DNA from: Oscillospiraceae bacterium
GTDB taxonomy: Bacteria; Bacillota; Clostridia; Oscillospirales; Oscillospiraceae
Direction: 5' to 3'
Length of the DNA: 64,000 nucleotides
NCBI GenBank assembly: GCA_902778275.1
Contig: CACYXE010000012.1
Span: 38,362 to 102,361 of the forward strand
Part shown: positions 38,801-46,685 of the stretch, in pieces
Numbering within the stretch: the stretch's first letter is position 1
Layout of the letters: each line of letters starts with the position of its first letter
Made by a program: the position numbers and the translations under genes
Notes under the pieces: model-generated
What the model saw: the letters and a program-made list of their open reading frames with translations, nothing else
The model's database searches: none
What the model was told of the DNA's origin: nothing

Positions 38801-39878
38801 TCGGGTCATCTCCCTTGATGATTAGTTTGTTGTGCATCCCCTCCGGCGGCGCGCTGCCGCTGCTCAAACGGCGGGACAGGCCGGCGGCCAGGAAGCTCAG
38901 CTTGGCGGCCACCGCGGAATAATCCATCCGGGTGGGACCCACCACGCCGATCAGGCCCCGGGTGTTGTCGCCCGCGTCATAACTGGCGACGATCACGCTG
39001 GAGTCCTTCAGCTCCTCGGCCACGTTCTCCGGGCCGATCAGCACACGGACTTCGCCGCTGCTCTCCAGCCCCTCGGCGGGGGGGAGGATGTAGCCGCCGC
39101 CGGACAGATAGCTCATCAGCCGATGGGCCTTGTCCGGGTCCCGGAACTCCGGCTGGTTCAGCAGCCGGTTTTCACCGGACACATAGGCGGTGGGAGTGCT
39201 GGCCTCGGTCAGCGTCTCGATGACAAAGGCGGCGATAACGGAGGTCAGGCCCATGGTGTCGTCCGCGGCACGCTCGGTGCTGTTGATCAGCAGCGGGGTG
39301 ATCTGGTTCTCCTCAATGCCGGTAAAGCCGGAATTGAACAGAGAGGACAGGCGCTGCACCATGCTTTGGTCCACGGAGACCGGCAGATGCACCAGCTTGC
39401 TTTTAGCCACGCTGCTGCTGAGCGTCAGCACGATGATGAAGGTGTTGGCGTCCACATAGATCAGATCGAAGCGCCGGACTGTGACCGCGCTCCGGGCCGT
39501 CAGCGCCAGGGCGGGGTAATCGGTCAGCTGGGAAGCCAGACGGCTCACGTCGCTGATGGTGGTGTCCAGCTCCTGCAGCTTCTGGTTCAGACGGCGGTTC
39601 ATCTCCTCCGTCTCCTCCAGGGACAGCTTCTGCTTTTCCATCAGCTCGTTGACGTACATCCGGTAGCCCATGGGGGTAGGCACGCGTCCGGCGGAGGTGT
39701 GGGGCTGCTCCAGATAGCCCATGGCCACCAGCTCCGCCAGTTCGTTGCGGATGGTGGCGGAGGAGCAGTTCAGACAGCCGCTCTGGGCGATGGCCTTGCT
39801 GCCCACCGGCTCGGCGGTGCGGATGTACTCATCCACCACGGCGGCCAGTATTTTCTTTTTCCGTTCGCTGATCGCCAT
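38787..39878 (-). CDS. hrcA: Heat-inducible transcription repressor HrcA
   Basis: A 363-aa repressor of class I heat-shock genes. The N-terminal winged helix (SERKKKILAAVVDEYI, SSATIRNELAELVAMGYL) is followed by the family motif HTSAGRVPTPMGYRMYV near residue 58. The C-terminal GAF-like part includes LIGPENVAEELKDSSVIVAS and GLIGVVGPTRMDYS. It binds CIRCE, and activity is normally maintained by GroEL. It is the first gene of the operon and thus autoregulated. Length is typical. Confidence 0.97.
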   Translation of the reverse strand: MAISERKKKILAAVVDEYIRTAEPVGSKAIAQSGCLNCSSATIRNELAELVAMGYLEQPHTSAGRVPTPMGYRMYVNELMEKQKLSLEETEEMNRRLNQKLQELDTTISDVSRLASQLTDYPALALTARSAVTVRRFDLIYVDANTFIIVLTLSSSVAKSKLVHLPVSVDQSMVQRLSSLFNSGFTGIEENQITPLLINSTERAADDTMGLTSVIAAFVIETLTEASTPTAYVSGENRLLNQPEFRDPDKAHRLMSYLSGGGYILPPAEGLESSGEVRVLIGPENVAEELKDSSVIVASYDAGDNTRGLIGVVGPTRMDYSAVAAKLSFLAAGLSRRLSSGSAPPEGMHNKLIIKGDDPNEHR

Positions 39879-39890
39879 GATACGCTCCCG

Positions 39891-39899
39891 TTAGCACTC
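39891..39899 (-). promoter_or_regulatory. Extra CIRCE half-site
   Basis: TTAGCACTC (plus strand) is an exact CIRCE half-site lying 14 bases beyond the complete operator, next to the hrcA Shine-Dalgarno. The significance is unknown. Confidence 0.55.
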
Positions 39900-39913
39900 A
39901 ACGCGCCAGACTG

Positions 39914-39940
39914 TTGGCACTCTCAACTTCCGAGTGCTAA
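39914..39940 (-). promoter_or_regulatory. CIRCE operator (HrcA-binding site)
   Basis: TTGGCACTC, a nine-base spacer, then GAGTGCTAA: one mismatch from the consensus TTAGCACTC-N9-GAGTGCTAA. It overlaps the -10 of the hrcA promoter, so HrcA binding would block RNA polymerase. Confidence 0.95.
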
Positions 39941-39967
39941 TATATCACCGGCGGTGGTCTTTGTCAA
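39939..39967 (-). promoter_or_regulatory. SigA promoter of hrcA-grpE-dnaK-dnaJ
   Basis: TTGACA (39967-39962), 17-base spacer, TATATT (39944-39939) on the minus strand. The -10 runs into the CIRCE. Confidence 0.92.
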
Positions 39968-40055
39968 TAGTTTCGGCGCCTGCGCTTGTGAAAATTCACA
40001 GTTTGTACACGAAAGATTTTATACAAATTATTTGCGAAAAGAACTGTGATTACCG

Positions 40056-40084
40056 TTTACAAATCAAAAATTTTGAAGTAAAAT
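40056..40084 (+). promoter_or_regulatory. SigA-type promoter of the MarR gene
   Basis: TTTACA (40056-40061), 17-base spacer, TAAAAT (40079-40084). Confidence 0.75.
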
Positions 40085-40120
40085 GTTTTCGGTAAGAGAG
40101 ACCGTTGAGGGGGCGATACC

Positions 40121-40555
40121 ATGCTCGAAAAGAGCTTTGTCGAGGTATATGATAAGTTCAAGCTGCAGTTTTACCGCAAGGTCTTTGAACTGGTGCGGGA
40201 GCGGGACGGGTCCCTGTCCGCAATGGAGGGCTTTTCTCTGGAAGTGATCAAGATGCTGGACCAGCCCACGGTGGGGGAGTTCGCGGATTTCCTGAACATC
40301 TCCCAGTCCAACGCCACTTACAAGGTCAACAGCCTGATCAAGAAGGGCTATCTGGAGCGGCAGAACTCCCAGACCGACCGGCGGGAATATCATCTGGTGC
40401 TGTCGGAGAAGTTCTACAACTATATGAGCCTGCTCTCCTCTTATGAGATGACAGTGATCCAGCGCATGAAGGAGCGCTTCAGCGAGGAGGACATCGCCAA
40501 GTTCGACGAGATGCTGCAGATCATGAGCGACGAGCTCATGCCGGAAAACAAATAA
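40121..40555 (+). CDS. MarR-family transcriptional regulator
   Basis: A 144-aa winged-helix protein. The helix-turn-helix is in TVGEFADFLNISQSNATYKV (about 50-70), followed by LIKKGYLERQNSQTDRREYHL, the wing with the DRR motif typical of MarR. N- and C-terminal helices form the dimer interface. It has no cysteine, so redox sensing is unlikely. The ATG follows GAGGGGGCGATACC. The ligand and target are unknown. It faces the MFS transporter gene convergently, which could be a target but is not in the classic divergent arrangement. Confidence 0.88.
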   Translation: MLEKSFVEVYDKFKLQFYRKVFELVRERDGSLSAMEGFSLEVIKMLDQPTVGEFADFLNISQSNATYKVNSLIKKGYLERQNSQTDRREYHLVLSEKFYNYMSLLSSYEMTVIQRMKERFSEEDIAKFDEMLQIMSDELMPENK

Positions 40556-40572
40556 AATGCTGAAAGGCAGAA

Positions 40573-40605
40573 GGAACCCCGCGGTCGTACCGGCCGCGGG
40601 GTTCC
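40573..40605. terminator. Bidirectional terminator between the MarR gene and MFS gene
   Basis: GGAACCCCGCGG / CCGCGGGGTTCC, perfect 12-bp stem, nine-base loop. U-tract is modest on both sides. Confidence 0.8.
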
Positions 40606-40626
40606 TGTCGTATAGAAAGATTCGCC

Positions 40627-41961
40627 TCAGTCGTCCATGTCCTCAAAGACCTCCAGACCGCGCTTGGGCTCCACCTTGGCGTCGCCGTGGCGGACAAAGA
40701 GCATGGTCACGAAGCTGCAGGCCACAAAGAAGGCCGCGTAGGGGAACAGGGTCTTGTAGCTCACATGGCGCAGCAGGGTGCCCGCCAGGATGGGCGTGAC
40801 CACCTGGGCCGCCATGGAGGCGGTGTAGTAGTAGCCGGTGAACTTGCCCACGTCGGAGCCCTTGCACATCTCAACCACCATGGGCAGGGAGTTGACGTTG
40901 ATGGAGGCCCAGGCCAGACCCACCAGGGCGAAGACGATAAACATCACCACGTTGATGGAGGAGAAGGTGGTGGTCAGCACAAAGCCCAGCAGGAAACAGA
41001 CCGCCAGCAGCACTACGCCGAAGAGGATGGTCTTCCTGCGGCCGATCTTCGAGGCCAAGGCGCCCACGGGGATGTAGGAGATGATGGCCCCGGCGGTGGC
41101 AATCAGCAGACAGGTGGACGCGCCGCCAAGGCTCTGGCCCATGACCACGCTCACATAGGTGGTGAACCAGGTGGTGACGCCGTTATAGCCCATGAACCAG
41201 AGGGCGATAGAGGCCAGCAGGAAGCCCAGGGAGCGCTTGACCTCCACGGGCAGCACCTCGTTGCCGGAGCCGTCGTCCTCGGCCAGATCCCATTCCGGGT
41301 GCCGGGCCTCCAACGCCCGGTTTTCCGCCGCCAGCTTGGGCTCCTTGATGGTCAGGTACAGGAGAACGATGGCCACAAACATGATGGCAGCCACAACGAA
41401 GAACAGCGGCTGGTAGTTCACATGGCTCAGCCCCCGGACCTTGGCGTTGGGGTACATGACGGCGGCCACCGCCAGATAGATGAGGCCGCCCACGGCGCCC
41501 ATCAGGTTGATGATGGCGTTGCCCTTGGAGCGCAGGGGCTTGGGGGTCACGTCCGGCATCAGCGCCACGGCGGGGGAGCGATAGGTGCCCATGGCGATCA
41601 GCAGCAGGCCCAGCACCACCACGAAGGAGACCAGCTTGAAGGGGGAGGGAGCGGCGGCATAGCCGTTGTCCAAGATGGGCAGAATGTTCAGCAGGATGAT
41701 GGCGCAGCCGGTGCCGAAGAGGATGAAGGGCATGCGCTTGCCGATCCGCGTTTCGGTCTTATCGGAGAGACTGCCGAAAAGGGGCAGCAGGAACAGGGCC
41801 AGCACGTTGTCCGCCGCCATGATGGCGCCGGAAATAGTCTCGTTCAGATGAAAGGTGTTGGTCAGGATCAAGGGGACTATGCTGTCGTACATCTGCCAAA
41901 AGGCGCAGATGGAGAGGAAAGCAAGACCCACCAGAACGGTGCGTTTGTTGTTGAGCTTCAT
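40627..41961 (-). CDS. MFS transporter (sugar/SLC45-like branch)
   Basis: A 444-aa major facilitator with 12 hydrophobic segments. The MFS loop motif between helices 2 and 3 reads FGSLSDKTETRIGKRMPF, the variant seen in SLC45/GPH-like sugar transporters. Position 8-9 has the counterpart PVGALASKIGRRKTIL. A charged cytoplasmic loop (about residues 215-250) splits the two six-helix halves. The substrate cannot be predicted beyond a likely sugar or small solute. The start is ATG 41961, nine bases after GGAG. Confidence 0.85.
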   Translation of the reverse strand: MKLNNKRTVLVGLAFLSICAFWQMYDSIVPLILTNTFHLNETISGAIMAADNVLALFLLPLFGSLSDKTETRIGKRMPFILFGTGCAIILLNILPILDNGYAAAPSPFKLVSFVVVLGLLLIAMGTYRSPAVALMPDVTPKPLRSKGNAIINLMGAVGGLIYLAVAAVMYPNAKVRGLSHVNYQPLFFVVAAIMFVAIVLLYLTIKEPKLAAENRALEARHPEWDLAEDDGSGNEVLPVEVKRSLGFLLASIALWFMGYNGVTTWFTTYVSVVMGQSLGGASTCLLIATAGAIISYIPVGALASKIGRRKTILFGVVLLAVCFLLGFVLTTTFSSINVVMFIVFALVGLAWASINVNSLPMVVEMCKGSDVGKFTGYYYTASMAAQVVTPILAGTLLRHVSYKTLFPYAAFFVACSFVTMLFVRHGDAKVEPKRGLEVFEDMDD

Positions 41962-42000
41962 GGCGTGCATCTCCTATACCATTACTGACTTGCTAATAGC

Positions 42001-42029
42001 ATTCTACAGGATTTTCACAGATTGCACAA
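42001..42029 (-). promoter_or_regulatory. Promoter of the MFS gene
   Basis: TTGTGC (42029-42024), 17-base spacer, TAGAAT (42006-42001) on the minus strand. Confidence 0.75.
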
Positions 42030-42037
42030 GCTGTAAA

Positions 42038-42067
42038 TTGACGGAATGACCGGAGGCGTGCTACAAT
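42038..42067 (+). promoter_or_regulatory. Promoter of the glycerophosphodiesterase gene
   Basis: TTGACG (42038-42043), 18-base spacer, TACAAT (42062-42067), divergent from and adjacent to the MFS promoter. Confidence 0.75.
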
Positions 42068-42144
42068 ATACATCCAATAGGATGATATCGGATCTTACAG
42101 GTGAAGTGACTTACAAGCGCTGGCTTGCCTCGGAGGATATCGAG

Positions 42145-42969
42145 ATGGAAAAGAAAACGATGAAAACACTGCTGCTGGGCGCGGCGGCACTGGCGGCGCC
42201 CCTGTATCTGATCGCGCCGGGCTCCGCCTCCAAGCGGCAGAAGGCGCCCTTTCTGGGGCGCAATTTTGCCCACCGGGGCCTGCATGCCCGGGACAAGTCC
42301 GTGCCGGAGAATTCGTTGGAGGCCTTTCGTCTGGCCGCACGGGCGGGCTACGGCATGGAGCTGGACGTGCAGCTGAGCCGGGATGGGCAGGTGGTGGTCT
42401 TCCATGACGACACCTTGAACCGGGTCTGCGGCGTGGACGCCAGGGTGGATGAGCTGAGCTATGCGGAGCTGAGCCAGCTGAAGCTCTGCGGCACCGAGTA
42501 CGGCATCCCCCTGTTTTCCGACGTGCTGGCTGTGGTCCGGGGCCGGGGCCCGCTGATCGTGGAGCTGAAAAACGGCAGGCGCAACCGGGAACTATGCGAG
42601 AAGACCTACGCCCTGCTGGAGGACTACCGGGGCGATGTGTGCATCGAGAGCTTCAATCCTTTCATTGTGGCCTGGTTCCGCCTCCACGCCAGGGATCTGG
42701 TGCGGGGCCAGCTGGCCATGCGGCCGACGGAATACCGCAAGGAGGGCTACGGCGGCGTCAAGGGCTTCCTGCTGGGGCATACGCTGCTGAACGTGATCGC
42801 CCGGCCCCAGTTCATCGCCTACAAGATCGGTCTGCGGCCGCCGCTGGTGCGCCTGGCCGAGTGGATGGGGGCTATGAAGTTCGACTGGACCTCCCACGAG
42901 CCCCGCAACGAGAGGGGCCGCGACGCGGTGATCTTCGAGTTCTATAAGCCGAAGCTGAAGTTCAAGTGA
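42145..42969 (+). CDS. Glycerophosphodiester phosphodiesterase family protein
   Basis: A 274-aa GDPD-family enzyme with an N-terminal hydrophobic segment (LLLGAAALAAPLYLIAPG) that may anchor it in the membrane. The catalytic HRG is in FAHRGLHARDKSVPENSLEAF, followed by MELDVQLSRDGQVVVFHDDTLNRV, which supplies the metal-binding Glu/Asp and the second His. LIVELKN provides a further Glu. It hydrolyses glycerophosphodiesters from lipid or teichoic acid turnover to glycerol-3-phosphate. The ATG 42145 follows CGGAGGATATCGAG; longer readings are unsupported. It is monocistronic. Confidence 0.9.
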   Translation: MEKKTMKTLLLGAAALAAPLYLIAPGSASKRQKAPFLGRNFAHRGLHARDKSVPENSLEAFRLAARAGYGMELDVQLSRDGQVVVFHDDTLNRVCGVDARVDELSYAELSQLKLCGTEYGIPLFSDVLAVVRGRGPLIVELKNGRRNRELCEKTYALLEDYRGDVCIESFNPFIVAWFRLHARDLVRGQLAMRPTEYRKEGYGGVKGFLLGHTLLNVIARPQFIAYKIGLRPPLVRLAEWMGAMKFDWTSHEPRNERGRDAVIFEFYKPKLKFK

Positions 42970-42995
42970 GTTTTCAGTTTTCGGGAGATAACGCA

Positions 42996-43027
42996 AGACC
43001 GCCCGGAGCATTCGCTCCGGGCGGTCT
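42996..43027. terminator. Bidirectional terminator between the GDPD and AAA+ genes
   Basis: AGACCGCCCGGAGC / GCTCCGGGCGGTCT with loop ATTC, perfect 14-bp stem; U-tract is weak. Confidence 0.85.
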
Positions 43028-43041
43028 GCTGCTTGATGCAC

Positions 43042-44514
43042 TTATTCCTTTTCTACCGCTTCTTCCGGAGCGGGAGCGTCCTCATCTTCCCCGGGATCCT
43101 CCAGATCCTCCGGCAGCACGGCCATCAGATCCTCCTTGCTGGGATCCTCCATGGCGGCCACCCGGTTGGACTGGCGCACGATCATATCCTCAAAGCAATT
43201 GCGCACGTCGCGGCCGTTGCCGAAGTTGTCGCTGCGCTCCTCATAGAGCTGGGTGAAGAAAGCCACGGCGGCCTTCTCGGCCTCCTCAGTCAGCACGTAG
43301 CCGTTCTTCTTGCACTGGGAGCGGAAGATGGCCATCAGCTGCTCGCCGTTGTAGTCGGGGAAGAAGAAGTACTTGTTGAAGCGGGATTCCAGGCCCGGGT
43401 TGGAGGACAGGAACTGCTCCATGGGTCCGGTGTAGCCCGCCACGATGACAATCAGATCGTCCCGGTGATCCTCCATGGCCTTCAGGATGGTCTCGATGGC
43501 CTCCCGCCCGAAGTCGTTTTCGCCGCCGGAGGACAGGGAGTAGGCCTCGTCGATGAACAGCACGCCGCCCATGGCGGACTTGATGACCTCCTGGGTCTTC
43601 AGCGCGGTCTGGCCCACATAGCCGGCCACCAGGCCAGAACGGTCCACCTCCACCAGCTGACCCTTGCTCAGCACGCCGATGGCGGCGTACAGGCCGCTCA
43701 TCAGCCGGGCCACGGTGGTCTTGCCGGTGCCGGGGTTGCCCATGAACACCAGGTGCAGGGACATGGGGGGCACGGGCAGATCGTGGGCTTCCCGCAGCTT
43801 GCGGACCTTCACCAGGTTCATCAGGTTCTTGATATCCTTCTTGACCTCTTCCAGACCCACCAGGTCTTCCAGCTGATCCATCAGCTCGTCAAAGCTGGGC
43901 TTCTCGGCTTCGGCCGCAGCGGCGCTTTCTTCTTCCTTTTTCTTTTCGCCGCCGCCGGAGGTTTGCACCTGGGGCTTGTGCTTGTCCTGGAAGCTGGGCT
44001 CCCCGCTGGTGACAAAGTCCAGGGGGTTCAGGCCGTCCCGGGTCTTTCGCACGCCGGTGGTGTCGCAGATGGCGGTGAGCCGGTCGGTACACTCGGTGAT
44101 GTACTCCGCCTCGGAATAGGTCACGTCATCGTCCACCGCGGCCAGATACAGCAGGATGTTGGTCAGCATGCGGATGAAGGTGCGGGAGGTCTCGCTGCCA
44201 CGCCTGGCGTCGCTCTCGGCCAGGTTCCAGAAGAACACCGGCGGCAGGAACACGTCCTCCTCGCAGGCGGCGCTGGTCAGATTCCACAGCAGCCACTTGG
44301 GCTGGGACTGGCTGCGGGAGTAGATCTGATTGGCCATTTCCACATGGCGCTCGTTGATGTTGCCCGCCCGGCTCCACAGGCCCAGGGCGCACTTGGTCAT
44401 GAAGGAGTCCAGCTCCGGGGCCAGGGCGGCGCTGCCGATGCGGTAAAAGGCGTCGGTGTTGGCAATGTATATCTTATGAAATTCCTCCGGGGAACGATTC
44501 CAGGTGGTAGGCAT
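43042..44514 (-). CDS. AAA+ ATPase of the CbbX/SpoVK type
   Basis: A 490-aa protein. The N-terminal ~170 residues are a helical domain of unknown type that includes a YLAAVDDDVTYSEAEYI stretch reminiscent of TerB-like helices. A Lys/Glu/Ala-rich linker (about 185-210) precedes the AAA+ domain: LVGLEEVKKDIKNLMNLV, Walker A GNPGTGKTT, Walker B GGVLFIDEAYSL, sensor VIVAGY and arginine finger in NPGLESRFNKY. This is the CbbX/SpoVK branch, usually protein remodellers. The C-terminus is acidic. The start is ATG 44514, nine bases after AGGAG. It has its own strong promoter. Confidence 0.88.
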   Translation of the reverse strand: MPTTWNRSPEEFHKIYIANTDAFYRIGSAALAPELDSFMTKCALGLWSRAGNINERHVEMANQIYSRSQSQPKWLLWNLTSAACEEDVFLPPVFFWNLAESDARRGSETSRTFIRMLTNILLYLAAVDDDVTYSEAEYITECTDRLTAICDTTGVRKTRDGLNPLDFVTSGEPSFQDKHKPQVQTSGGGEKKKEEESAAAAEAEKPSFDELMDQLEDLVGLEEVKKDIKNLMNLVKVRKLREAHDLPVPPMSLHLVFMGNPGTGKTTVARLMSGLYAAIGVLSKGQLVEVDRSGLVAGYVGQTALKTQEVIKSAMGGVLFIDEAYSLSSGGENDFGREAIETILKAMEDHRDDLIVIVAGYTGPMEQFLSSNPGLESRFNKYFFFPDYNGEQLMAIFRSQCKKNGYVLTEEAEKAAVAFFTQLYEERSDNFGNGRDVRNCFEDMIVRQSNRVAAMEDPSKEDLMAVLPEDLEDPGEDEDAPAPEEAVEKE

Positions 44515-44559
44515 GGCTTCCATCTCCTGTTTTTGTAGTGTTGAAAATGATCGCTTACC

Positions 44560-44588
44560 ATTATAATGATGTCGTTTCCTTCCGTCAA
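44560..44588 (-). promoter_or_regulatory. SigA promoter of the AAA+ gene
   Basis: TTGACG (44588-44583), 17-base spacer, TATAAT (44565-44560) on the minus strand. Near consensus. Confidence 0.88.
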
Positions 44589-44591
44589 GAC

Positions 44592-44621
44592 AAAAGGTCG
44601 TATCCGGCGGACACGACCTTT
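44592..44621 (-). terminator. Terminator after the 57-aa ORF
   Basis: On the minus strand AAAGGTCGTGTCCG pairs with CGGATACGACCTTTT, one mismatch, ending in TTTT. It separates the small ORF from the AAA+ promoter. Confidence 0.8.
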
Positions 44622-44626
44622 CCCGT

Positions 44627-44800
44627 TTACAGGCCCCGGCGGGGGCAGGGCGGGCGGCAGCAGCGAGCCCGGCGGGGCATGAGGGGCAGCCCGGCCTTTT
44701 CCGCCAGACCCTTTGCGGACCGGGCGCCGGAGACCCGGGCCCAGACCGCGTCGAAATGCCGCAGCTGCCGGGCCGCCTCCTTCTCCGAAAACTTTTCCAT
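44627..44800 (-). CDS. Small 57-aa protein with basic Cys-rich tail
   Basis: An ORF with an excellent Shine-Dalgarno (GGAGGAGGTGG, about six bases before ATG 44800) and its own terminator six bases past the stop. The N-terminal 35 residues (EKFSEKEAARQLRHFDAVWA onward) look like a folded helical hairpin with a conserved-looking HFDAVWARVSGA. The C-terminal third is basic and Cys/Pro-rich (RARCCRPPCPRRG), possibly a metal- or nucleic-acid-binding tail. No named family is recognised. It lies upstream of the AAA+ gene on the same strand and divergent from rsmE. Confidence 0.65.
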   Translation of the reverse strand: MEKFSEKEAARQLRHFDAVWARVSGARSAKGLAEKAGLPLMPRRARCCRPPCPRRGL

Positions 44801-44929
44801 TTTTCCACCTCCTCCCCTTGCTCCAGCCTATTCGCGCTCTTGCATTGCGGTGCAAAGTGTGCGATAATCGTTTTAACGGCGGACGGCGTCCGCCGGAACC
44901 CGGTAATACAGAACAGGATGGGATCGACT

Positions 44930-45661
44930 ATGGCGAGATTTTTCATTGCGGGCGCCAACTACAAGGGCGGCACCGCCATCATCCGCGGCCGTGACGCGGA
45001 GCATGTGCAGGTGCTGCGGCTCCGGCCCGGCGAGGATGTGGTCATCTGCGACGGCCAGGGGACCGACTATAAATGCAGACTGGTGAAGGCCGACAGGGAA
45101 GAGGCGGAGGCCGAGGTGCTGGAGGTTGTCCGCTGCCCGGCGGAGCCCAGCGTGAAGGTCACGGTGCTCTGCGGCCTGCCCAAGGGCGACCGGACGGATT
45201 ACATCATCCAGAAATCCGTGGAGGCCGGCGCCAATGAGATCCTGTTTTTCAACGCCAGGCGCTGCGTGGCCCGGCCGGATGAGCCGGAGAAGAAGCTGGG
45301 GCGCTGGCAGCGGATCGCCGAGGAGGCGGCCAAGCAGTCCGGCCGGGGCATCATCCCCCAGGTGGGCTGGGCCGGCGAGTTCGTGGACGTGCTGAACCTG
45401 GCCATCCACAGGGACCTGGCCCTGTTCATGTACGAGACCGGAGAGCGGGAGTCGCTCAACCAGGTGCTGGAGGCCAACAAGCAGATCGAGACCGCGGCCA
45501 TCATCACCGGACCCGAGGGGGGCTTCGAGCAGTTCGAGGCGGACCTGGCGCGGGTCTCCGGCCTGCACGTCTGCTCCATGGGCGAGCGGATCCTCCGCTG
45601 CGAAACGGCGCCGGTGGTGGCGCTGACGGCGCTGATGTACGCCACCGGGAACCTGGCGTAA
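44930..45661 (+). CDS. rsmE: 16S rRNA m3U1498 methyltransferase RsmE
   Basis: A 243-aa SPOUT-class methyltransferase that methylates N3 of U1498 in 16S rRNA. The N-terminal PUA-like domain has DAEHVQVLRLRPGEDVVICDG. The knotted C-terminal SAM domain shows the family sequence AEEAAKQSGRGIIPQV, IITGPEGGFEQFE and MGERILRCETAPVVAL. Length is typical. The ATG 44930 follows ACAGGATGGGATCGACT, a moderate site; longer readings have no start signal. Confidence 0.95.
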   Translation: MARFFIAGANYKGGTAIIRGRDAEHVQVLRLRPGEDVVICDGQGTDYKCRLVKADREEAEAEVLEVVRCPAEPSVKVTVLCGLPKGDRTDYIIQKSVEAGANEILFFNARRCVARPDEPEKKLGRWQRIAEEAAKQSGRGIIPQVGWAGEFVDVLNLAIHRDLALFMYETGERESLNQVLEANKQIETAAIITGPEGGFEQFEADLARVSGLHVCSMGERILRCETAPVVALTALMYATGNLA

Positions 45662-45734
45662 ATATGCACAAAGGCACGGGCCTGCGGCCCGTGCTTTTTT
45701 CTTGAAAAAAGCGGAAAAATCCCGCAAAAACCCC

Positions 45735-45763
45735 TTGCAATCGACGGGAGATTCTGGTATTAT
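45735..45763 (+). promoter_or_regulatory. SigA promoter of rpsB
   Basis: TTGCAA (45735-45740), 17-base spacer, TATTAT (45758-45763). The leader of about 110 bases could hold the S2 autoregulatory structure, but I cannot confirm it. Confidence 0.8.
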
Positions 45764-45880
45764 ATCAAAGCATTTCGCACGGACGTGGACTTTCCCCATG
45801 TGGCCTGCTGACAGAAAGGCTTGGAAGAAAGGCGGAAGCGTCCGGAGGAATAAAACAAATATAAAACTGGAGGAAATCAA

Positions 45881-46615
45881 ATGTCTGTCGTATCCATGAA
45901 GCAGCTGCTGGAAGCCGGCGTCCATTTCGGACACCAGACCCGCCGCTGGAACCCCAAGATGGCCGAGTATATCTACTGCGAGCGCAACGGCATCTACATC
46001 ATCGACCTGCAGAAGACCGTGAAGAAGATGGGCGAGGCCTATGACTTTGTCCGTGACCTGGCCGCCAACGGTCAGTCCCTGCTCTTCGTCGGCACCAAGA
46101 AGCAGGCCACCGACGCCATCCGCGAGGAAGCCTCCCGCGTTGGCATGTACTTTGTGAACGCCCGCTGGCTGGGCGGCATGCTCACCAACTTCAAGACCAT
46201 GCGCACCCGCGTGGATCGTCTGGCCCAGCTGAAGAAGATGCAGGAAGACGGCACCTTCGATATGCTGCCCAAGAAGGAAGTCATGAAGCACCTGAGCGAG
46301 ATGGAGAAGCTGGAGAAGTACCTGGGCGGCGTCAAGGACATGAAGAAGCTCCCCGGCGCTCTGTTCGTGGTCGACCCCCGCAAGGAGCACAACGCCATTG
46401 CCGAGGCCCGCAAGCTGCACATCCCCATCGTCGCCATCGTCGACACCAACTGCGATCCCGATGAGATCGACTATGTGATCCCCGCCAACGATGACGCCAT
46501 CCGCGCCATCCGCCTGATCGCCTCCACCATGGCCAACGCCGTGCAGGAAGGCCGCCAGGGTGCGGACGCCGAGGTCGAGGAAGCCCCCGCCGAGGCTGTC
46601 GAGGCTGCTGAATAA
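45881..46615 (+). CDS. rpsB: 30S ribosomal protein S2
   Basis: A 244-aa S2 protein. The N-terminus [20 protein letters not shown] and [21 protein letters not shown] are unmistakable. [12 protein letters not shown] and [28 protein letters not shown] complete the family signature. An acidic Ala/Glu-rich tail (about 230-244) is common in Clostridia. The ATG follows ACTGGAGGAAATCAA. It is followed by tsf after a hairpin, the usual rpsB-tsf operon. Confidence 0.99.
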   Translation: MSVVSMKQLLEAGVHFGHQTRRWNPKMAEYIYCERNGIYIIDLQKTVKKMGEAYDFVRDLAANGQSLLFVGTKKQATDAIREEASRVGMYFVNARWLGGMLTNFKTMRTRVDRLAQLKKMQEDGTFDMLPKKEVMKHLSEMEKLEKYLGGVKDMKKLPGALFVVDPRKEHNAIAEARKLHIPIVAIVDTNCDPDEIDYVIPANDDAIRAIRLIASTMANAVQEGRQGADAEVEEAPAEAVEAAE

Positions 46616-46631
46616 GAAAGCATAAGAAGGA

Positions 46632-46654
46632 TTAGGGGCGCCTCGCGCCCCTAA
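46632..46654 (+). other. Hairpin between rpsB and tsf
   Basis: TTAGGGGCGC / GCGCCCCTAA, perfect 10-bp stem with CTC loop, then TTTC. A partial terminator that would lower tsf relative to rpsB, as described for this operon in other bacteria. Confidence 0.75.
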
Positions 46655-46685
46655 TTTCAGATGTATTACAGGAGGAGAAAATACA

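Noticed and set aside
40121-41961. MarR regulator and MFS transporter as a classical regulator-efflux pair
   Set aside because: The genes are convergent with a terminator between them, not divergent or co-transcribed; a link is possible but not supported by arrangement.
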